Assembly: GCA_002633025.1 (NCBI GenBank)
Contig: NMRB01001222.1
Span: 131,158-195,157 of the forward strand
Reading direction: 5' to 3'
DNA length: 64,000 bases
Source of the DNA: Notospermus geniculatus
Taxonomy: Eukaryota; Nemertea; Pilidiophora; Heteronemertea; Lineidae
Below the pieces are notes generated by a model, which was not told the DNA's origin, searched no databases, and saw only the letters and a list, made by a program, of their open reading frames with translations. The stretch's first letter is position 1. Each line of letters begins with the position of its first letter. This document shows positions 57,868-64,000 of the stretch, piece by piece. The position numbers were made by a program, and so were the translations under genes.

Positions 57868-58068
57868 ATGAATTCAGATCCATTTAGTGATGTTGGTTTA
57901 AAAGATGCAGAGCCATTTTTCCAATTTTTGCTTGCATCAAGGTTGTTAATGGATCTGTGGCGATGTCCAGAAAGGTTGATGACTGAGGCAGAGGAAGCTT
58001 TGACACAAGTGCAAAGTAAGGATGGCTGGCTTCCGCAAAAGGTTCATCACCTTGCTATTTTCCATTGA
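57868..58068 (+). CDS. Possible small exon or coding remnant, unrecognised
   Basis: The frame reads MNSDPFSDVGLKDAEPFFQF and LLMDLWRCPERLMTEAEEAL, then a stop at 58066-58068. The composition (helical, charged, no low complexity) looks more like real protein than other short frames here. It could be the last exon of a gene or a transposon remnant. I found no acceptor with a good pyrimidine tract and no domain. Confidence 0.2.
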   Translation: MNSDPFSDVGLKDAEPFFQFLLASRLLMDLWRCPERLMTEAEEALTQVQSKDGWLPQKVHHLAIFH

Positions 58069-58144
58069 CTGCAAGTTACTGTACAATGAAATCATTATTG
58101 GATTCTCAGCATAAGAAACAGGGTAATTCTGCCGCTGCTATATG

Positions 58145-58715
58145 GCCAGCGCTGGACGGCACCGTCCAATGCAGAAATGCCGACCGGCACTTGGCCTAAA
58201 AAGAGTATTTTCCGACCATCAGAATTAAGAAGTGTGCAACGAGAGATGCCCGCCACGCACACTTCTGAATTTCCTTTCTGTTCCCATTCACCAAATGTGA
58301 CCCGGCACGACAAAATGAGTCGGAATGGGCACATAAGAAGACCCAACATGTCCAAGGTGACACCAACGGTTCGCTGATTTCAGCATTGTCTGCCCATTGT
58401 GAAATTTGACTTCGTCGATTTCTGTGGTTGCTGTCTTGTTCCACCTTTGGTCTTCTTCTATGCGACTTCCGACTCATTTTGCTGTGCCGGGTCACAAATG
58501 TGCTTCCTGACACAGTTCTGACCAACGACAACGACAACGGTGGGCTGCCTTCGTTGCAATAGAGTGGATCGGGGTCATTTTGACGCCAATGAGCTCATTA
58601 TTTCGACTCTCAGGTGCCAGGAAATCACATTTCAGCAAGTCTAGATTTCAAGTTTTTATGGGGGAAGGCCCGCCCCCACTGACCCCCGTTCTGACTCGCT
58701 CAGTCCTGGGCAGAA
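58145..58715 (-). mobile_element. Interspersed repeat E, copy 2, with nested MITE
   Basis: Inverse of 4965-5345 on both sides of the MITE at 58298-58494. Joining the sides and dropping one CAAATG gives the sequence seen in copy 1. Confidence 0.8.
58298..58494. mobile_element. 197-bp CAAATG-target MITE, copy 3
   Basis: TGACCCGGCACGAC at the left and GCTGTGCCGGGTCA at the right, with CAAATG on both sides (58292-58297, 58495-58500). Repeat E copy 1 gives the empty site ACCAAATGTGC on its complement. Confidence 0.92.
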
Positions 58716-59265
58716 ACCTGAAGACTAGGAGCTATCGCCGGACCAGGCCATCAACAACACATTTGAAAATTACAGTTCATCAATACGGATGGCCACACAT
58801 CCTGCTACCATAAATATATCACACCTCATTACAGTGCACCTCAATGCTTGCAGCATACATTCTGAAGGATATGTCACTACTCTGTAAGCAGAAATCGACT
58901 CGCTACAACAGTGCATGCTCGTGGCGTGTTTCCTGGGGGAATAATTCACCACAATCATGGTGATGGGTCAATCAGCATGCTTGCCATGCAGCCGTTTCTT
59001 GAAAATCAGTGCGTCCATGAGCATTCGGCACATTTTTATCACATTTTCCTCCTGATAAACCTTCTTCCAGAAGGGCCTGCAAGCAGTCAGTACAAGTGGT
59101 TAGTGCAGGTTGCAGATTGAATGCAGGCAGAATTATTTGCTGCTGTACATTTGGTTCCAGCAACTGGAGATGAACAATAACCCTAACCATTAACCTGCAA
59201 AATCTGCACTTTTATATTCTAGGGTGTGATAACGACAAAATAACATTGTTGCAAACGTACATAAG
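58716..59265. other. No feature seen
   Basis: No supported exon or repeat. Confidence 0.4.
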
Positions 59266-59267
59266 TA

Positions 59268-59442
59268 CAGTCCTCCCTTGCTATTACGAATCCTTCGGCG
59301 TCCAAGGGTTTGTACCAACAAGGAGTTACGTGATAGCGAGGATTCGTCTGGGGGCAGGAATTTTGGGAGCCAAGTGTTGCCGTTGGGTTCGTAATATCCG
59401 GGAGTTTGTAAAATCGAGGTTCTTAAGAGCGAGGGAGCGCTG
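59268..59442. mobile_element. Tigger/pogo-like MITE, TA target
   Basis: CAGTCCTCCCTTGCTATTAC at the left and GAGCGAGGGAGCGCTG at the right, with TA on both sides. CAGTNNNCCCTCGC ends are typical of pogo/Tigger elements (established knowledge). A fragment lies at 22541-22608. Confidence 0.82.
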
Positions 59443-59679
59443 TATTGCGTGAGTCTATAGGTTAGGAGACACTCGCTTTTTTTCATTTGGTTGCAGCAGC
59501 AACGCTGTCATGGTAATTCCTGACACATTCATACAATACCTCTAATTTGTCACAGCATTCCCACAGCTGATTAGTCACCTATGGCTTCTCCGGTTGTCAC
59601 TTACTACAGCCATGCTACACTCCGTTTGGGATCACTTGGCTGTCAGCCACCGCAGTTCCCTGACCGATATAAAGCCGAG

Positions 59680-59870
59680 TGTATACATCGGCCTTGCGAC
59701 TGGAACTGGAAGCAACTATCGGCAATGGCGTTTCCGGCAACGGTTGGCAACTGCCTGGACCAGCAGCAACTGACTAGATGCTCAAACAAGCCAACGTTGG
59801 CACACCAGTAATATTGCCAACCGTTCCAGCCAGTTGCTCATGTTCTACTCGTTGCCAGCGGTTGCTTCAA
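59680..59870. mobile_element. MITE family F, fragment
   Basis: TACATCGGCCTTGCGACTGG and GGCAATGGCGTTTCCGGCAA match family F ends. The arrangement is rearranged relative to 5776-6158. Confidence 0.65.
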
Positions 59871-60850
59871 GTCATCTTCAGTTGCTTCCGATTTACACGC
59901 ACTGGCATTGAATTTCCTCGTTTCTGGAGCACAGTGCTCACGTGAATGTTTATCACATTGAGACGGCCTCTTCAAATTCCATACTTCCCACGGCCAATTA
60001 TGCTTTGGCTTCAGCTCTGATGGAAAAATACTAACATACAATGCAATAATTTAAATTGTCAGCCACTGCAACTCTGCCGCTACACTGACATGACTGATAG
60101 TCAGCCATTGCAGTTCACACTCTGTTCCAAGAGATGACAACTCAAGCGTTCAGCTCGTTGGAAGCCACTAACAGCTGTCCACATGCTTGTTCCTGGTACA
60201 GACAAGTCAACATGACCACTTGGCTGTTCAGGTTTGTAATGTAAGTACAGATGTGAGACAGGCGAACAGGGTGCGTGCAAGGTTGCACGGCAAAATGCCT
60301 TCACAACTGCATTAAAATCCAATGTAATTTAAGTTTTCAAAATGGCACTGCAAGTCAGTGTAACTGTAGAACTGCTGAAGAGCACACGAGTCATCTTGAA
60401 CATACGATACATATGAAACTACAAGAGGTCAAGTGAATCTGGTGTCCAGCGAATCAATAGCAGGAAATAGCGCTGCGTTATCGGCATACTGATAAACACC
60501 TGTTTAGTCACAGGAGACCACCAGTATCAATAAGATCATAATGAATGTTGGGATGCACTTCAGGATCGATTTGGATAGGTCAGGAATTAATGGAGGGAGT
60601 GCTATCCTTTTTTTTGCGTTTTACACAACTGAATGATTTGAGGCCGCTTGCCATGGCATCCATGCAGTTGTTGCGCTTTTGCGACCCTGTCAAGAGTCTT
60701 CATGTCCTGCAGCGTCTGGCCTGGCAAATGATGGTAGCTACTGCCACGAGTGCCAGTTCCTGAACACTGATGGAGCGAGATGGCGCTTGATGGTCACGCC
60801 GACGGCTGTGCCAAAGGTGGCCGCCAATTGGACCTCCCTCAGCATTCACA
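59871..60850. other. No feature seen
   Basis: No supported exon or repeat. Confidence 0.4.
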
Positions 60851-61930
60851 CTTGCCTAGCCCCTTGACCTCCCTCATCACGGATTTTAGGGTACCGAGCA
60901 TCCCCACAGCGATAGGGACCACTGACACGAAATGTCCGGTGGGTTGCGGCAAGGTCAGTTGCTATGCTAGAGCTTGGTACGTTCGACGTTTCTCATCCGG
61001 TTACAGGAAAATTCGTCCCCGGAAAATTCGTCCCTGAGGAAAATTCGTCCCCGGAAAATTCGTCCCCGAGGTAAATTCGTCCCCGGAAAATTCGTCCCCG
61101 GATAATTCGTCCCCAGAAAATTCGTCCCTGGAAAATTCGTCCCCAAGGAAAATTTGTCCCCGAGGAAAAATAGTCCCCATGGCCAATATGTCCGTGAGCC
61201 CTTTGTGGGAAAGTCGGTCTGAGAAGATCCTCGCATGGTGAGGTAGCTGAACAGTAAGCCCCTTCACTCAGCTGTGCAACGTTCTCAGTTAGGACCTGCT
61301 GAATGGTCTCCTGCGTCTCCTGAACTCTGGCCTTCATTTCCCTTTGTACCTTTTGCGCATCAATCCGAGCCTGGTTCGGAGCATGTGTCTGATCTCCTGT
61401 TGGGAAAATTCCTGTTCATAGGTACATCAGTAGCCTACCTTTGGGTCCCACTGCACCTTGACCCGTTTACCACTTATCAAAGTTATGGCCCGCACGTAGC
61501 GGCATCTCAGCACGAGAGATCCTCTGCTCTTGTCAGTAGTGAGCGCAATTTGGCCGTCACCACATCGCCGTGGCGTGTCTTGTACATGGACCAATGGCGT
61601 TTCGCAGCCTACCAATATGTGGCATAAGCTTTCGACCGTTTTCCTGCATAGTCTGCACATGGGATCATCGACCTGTTGATGGAGTACTTGGCTGCGGCAC
61701 CCCCGCGTCATCGTGTCCAATCTGGGCTGCGGCACCCCCTTGTCATCGTCATCCCATCTTGGCCAGTCATTATGACTGCAGCGGTCTCCAACCTTTCGTT
61801 GCCCACTTTAATCCAATCATCCCTGTGGTATCTACCGCCCATGCACCTGGATCGAATCTTCGGAACAGTCTGTGTACAGATTTCTCCCGTAATTGTTGAA
61901 GCACTAGCAATAGCATACATCTGTTGCACT
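60851..61930 (-). pseudogene. Non-LTR retrotransposon remnant, C-terminal part
   Basis: The minus strand near 61650-61590 encodes CRLCRKTVESLCHILVGC, a CxxC...HxxxxC zinc-binding motif found at the end of many non-LTR reverse transcriptases. Upstream, WIKVGNERLETAAVIMTGQD (about 61810-61750) resembles the linker that precedes it. Downstream, near 60960-60851, VSVVPIAVGMLGTLKSVM resembles the VIPVVIGALG-type block at the extreme C-terminus. GGGGTGCCGCAGCC is duplicated near 61690 and 61730. The central part is scrambled and carries a tandem array (61009-61190). No reverse transcriptase core is present, so this is a dead, 5'-truncated copy. Confidence 0.6.
61009..61190. repeat. Minisatellite of GGAAAATTCGTCCCC units
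   Basis: About ten units of 15-20 bp, in the order GGAAAATTCGTCCCC or GAGGAAAATTCGTCCC. It lies between two conserved pieces of the LINE remnant. The minus-strand frames (GTNFPGTNF) are repeat products. Confidence 0.9.
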
Positions 61931-62620
61931 TAACAAATCAGCATTTAATACCGTAACTGACATGACCGATGAATCAAGAGACTTCTCAAGCCATCAGTGC
62001 CCAAATGAAATAATTCTGCAGTGCACTTGGAATGTACATTGCGTCTACCCATTCAACACTAGCTGTTGATCAGGAAGAAAACCGTACCACATAAGATGAA
62101 CTTCCCAAACTCAAACAGGAAATGCCATTAACCGGGGGACCTTGGGCTGCGGCTAATATTGATTGGAGGTCTGATGCAGCCGTCGCCGGTAGAATTATGA
62201 GGAAACATGTGAACATGGTGAAAGGGATGTGAACCTGTGTATGACTATGAAGAGACTGTACATTTCTGCACAATAAACTACAGATGCCTGATCAGCATGT
62301 ACATAGCAGTGATGCGTCTAAAACCCCCAAAACACCGGCATTACGCAAAATCTGCATGCCATACAACAGACTGATGATCTGGAATTGCAGCTGATAAGAG
62401 GTTTCAACAAAATAAGAGACTTTTTGTTCTAGTTCTGATCTTTATCAATATGAATCAAGATCATCACGACTACGACAGAACGAAGCAGGGGGTTCTGCCC
62501 GTAATGGATGGCCCATCTACTGCTAAATATTGTCATCCACCACAAGCTGTGCTTTTCAATGTCAGCAATTTCGAAAGTAGTGTTTCTTGCGGTTATCTTA
62601 TCACTTCCACTCCTACATTT
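61931..62620 (+). other. No firm feature; possible upstream exon at 62450-62627
   Basis: An open frame from ATG 62450 (MNQDHHDYDRTKQGVLPVMD) runs into the repeat at 62625. It could be an upstream exon of the 62899 candidate, but no donor was fixed. Confidence 0.2.
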
Positions 62621-62624
62621 TCTT

Positions 62625-62765
62625 TTCTAGAGTTTCAGATTGTCAAGTTCCACTTGAAAAAGACCCCGCTTGGGGTCGAAAATTCGTAAATTCTGGAGAT
62701 TGACTTCTTGCTTATTATCATTTTGTGTGTCAATTTTGTGCTATTCTGTATCTTGGACTTCCACA
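62625..62765 (+). mobile_element. Repeat with GGGGTCGAAAATTCGTAAA, copy 2
   Basis: CTAGAGTTTCAGATTGTCAA, AAAAAGACCCCGCTTGGGGT and TTGTGTGTCAATTTTGTG match 55665-55800. Confidence 0.65.
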
Positions 62766-62898
62766 TACATTGAGGTGCAATGCCCCAGCCCTTCCCCTTT
62801 CCAAAGAAAGCCTCCAAATTGCCAACGAACCCTTGGGACCCCGCCCCCATCATGCACGCACAGTCAAAAATAGCGAAGACATGAATGATCAATGAAGT

Positions 62899-63156
62899 AT
62901 GTATAGCATAGCAACATTCTCGGATATCAGCACAAGGTCAGACTCGCATGATACTCAATACATGGAATCTGTATCGATTGATGGACTGAAGGAGCAACAT
63001 GTACTTCGACACGCCGCTATGCATAAGATATTGATCAAGCCAATAGGGGGCGAAATCAAAGACCGTGATGATCAATCGACCACGATTCTACTAAAACATC
63101 ATCTGTTACCAGCATCATTAAGAGATGTTTGGATTGCTGAGAAGATGATGGCGTGG
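62899..63156 (+). CDS. Candidate exon of a gene continuing past the right edge
   Basis: An open frame from ATG 62899 (an in-frame TGA lies just upstream) ends GCGTGG before the consensus donor GTAAGA at 63157. It would encode 86 residues, ending SLRDVWIAEKMMAW, with charged helical sequence and no low complexity. If entered by splicing, GATATCAG at about 62930 could be the acceptor instead. No domain is recognised and no partner exon lies in the last 850 bp, which hold a hAT-like MITE and a repeat. The gene, if real, extends beyond the window. Confidence 0.4.
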
Positions 63157-63298
63157 GTAAGATTGATCTGCTACTAATGTGTATACATTACATGTACATA
63201 CAGTACATTATATAATGTACATGTACATGGATGGTGGAATCTTGAATGTACTGCAGGAAATGAGAACTGATCGGCATTGGTTGGAAGGTCACAGTAAA

Positions 63299-63585
63299 CA
63301 GGGGCGGATCCAGGATTTTGGAATACGGGGGGCCGGTCACCATCAGCCACAGGCTGACGGAGTAGAGTCGCATAGGCGCGGAGCCACAACGGGAGGTCTG
63401 GGTAGGCCTCGATCCCCAGAAAATTTTGAATTGCAGATGCACTTAGATACGATTTCCAAGCATCTGGGGGCATGATTTCCTCATCTATTTGCTCATTTTT
63501 TCGGAGTTAGTGACCTATTTTTTTGTTGGTGTTCCAAAAATAGGGGGGCCGTGGCCCCCTCGGCCCCCCTCTGGATCCGCGCCTG
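63299..63585. mobile_element. hAT-like MITE, 5-bp target duplication GTAAA
   Basis: CAGGGGCGGATCCAGGATTT at the left and CTCTGGATCCGCGCCTG at the right, with GTAAA on both sides (63294-63298, 63586-63590). It lies in the presumed intron after the candidate exon. Confidence 0.9.
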
Positions 63586-63619
63586 GTAAATGTCATGGGC
63601 ATGTCTGAACCCTTACCGA

Positions 63620-63905
63620 AAAGTAGCATATGCTCAAAATGAGCATATGCTGCCAATGTGCTCTAGATATGCTGGCAATGTGCTGAAAATTGTTACACGT
63701 GCACAGCATGTGCTGCAGTTGTGCTGAATTGCTCAAGCTACGAATTGAGCACAACTTCAGCATATGCTATGAATATGCTCTCATTGAGCACATCTGGAGC
63801 AAATGTGCTAAAAATGTGCTCTTTTCCCACTGGACCTAGACCGTATTGGAGGCTATCGCAGCAGCACATTTGGAGCATATGCTGAGATTGTGCTGTTGCC
63901 TCGTT
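63620..63905. repeat. Irregular repeat of GAGCATATGCT and TGTGCT motifs
   Basis: AGCATATGCT, TGTGCTGAAA and AGCACAT recur about 20 times in both orientations without a fixed period. The mix of direct and inverted copies can form many small hairpins. Confidence 0.7.
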
Positions 63906-64000
63906 TTCATTTTCCCTCCATTTTGGAAATTCAAATTTTGTTCCAGACAGTCATGCATGAGGCTCCTGCATGTGTCTGGGTTTCTGTTCAATTTCAAACC

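Overview
The window looks like non-coding, repeat-rich nuclear DNA from a metazoan, most likely a marine invertebrate. Open frames are short, one gene has an intron with consensus splice sites, tRNA-derived SINEs carry Pol III A and B boxes, and many short inverted-repeat DNA transposons are present. Two runs of N (139-363 and 21913-22540) are scaffold gaps. I could not fix the species. The repeat types would suit a cephalochordate, hemichordate, echinoderm or lophotrochozoan, and I saw nothing bacterial, plastid or mitochondrial.

Genes are few. The only well supported one is on the minus strand: a 397-codon first coding exon (13975-15166), Ser/Pro-rich and low in complexity, joined in phase to a 35-base second exon (13534-13568). 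The rest of that gene was not found. Weaker coding candidates are an exon-like frame at the right edge (62899-63156, plus, consensus donor), a frame at 57868-58068 (plus) and a frameshifted coding-like stretch at 51690-52115 (minus). Two transposon protein remnants can be named: the C-terminal end of a Tc1/mariner-type transposase (56612-56756) and C-terminal pieces of a non-LTR retrotransposon polyprotein (60851-61930).

Most of the rest is transposon debris, often nested. I see at least four tRNA-derived SINE families (A to D). There is a seven-copy TA-flanked palindromic MITE family, and seven TTAA-flanked elements of six families. A hAT-like group has mostly 5-bp target duplications, with two larger 6-bp relatives. 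Three copies of a 197-bp MITE all sit in CAAATG (or its complement). Long foldback elements occur at 10517-11811, 25109-25741 and 45953-46509, the last with two identical 86-bp arms. Minisatellites occur at 364-692, 23893-24330, 28117-28330 and 61009-61190.

Layout: 1-13 kb holds MITEs, one SINE A and one 1.3-kb foldback; 13.5-15.4 kb holds the gene with MITEs in intron 1 and just upstream; 15-28 kb holds SINEs, gap 2, nested elements and two minisatellites; 28-45 kb is dense in hAT-like and palindromic MITEs; 45-51 kb holds nested SINE/MITE stacks; 51-64 kb holds transposase and LINE remnants and the right-edge candidate exon. No rRNA gene, functional tRNA gene, CRISPR array or operon was seen.
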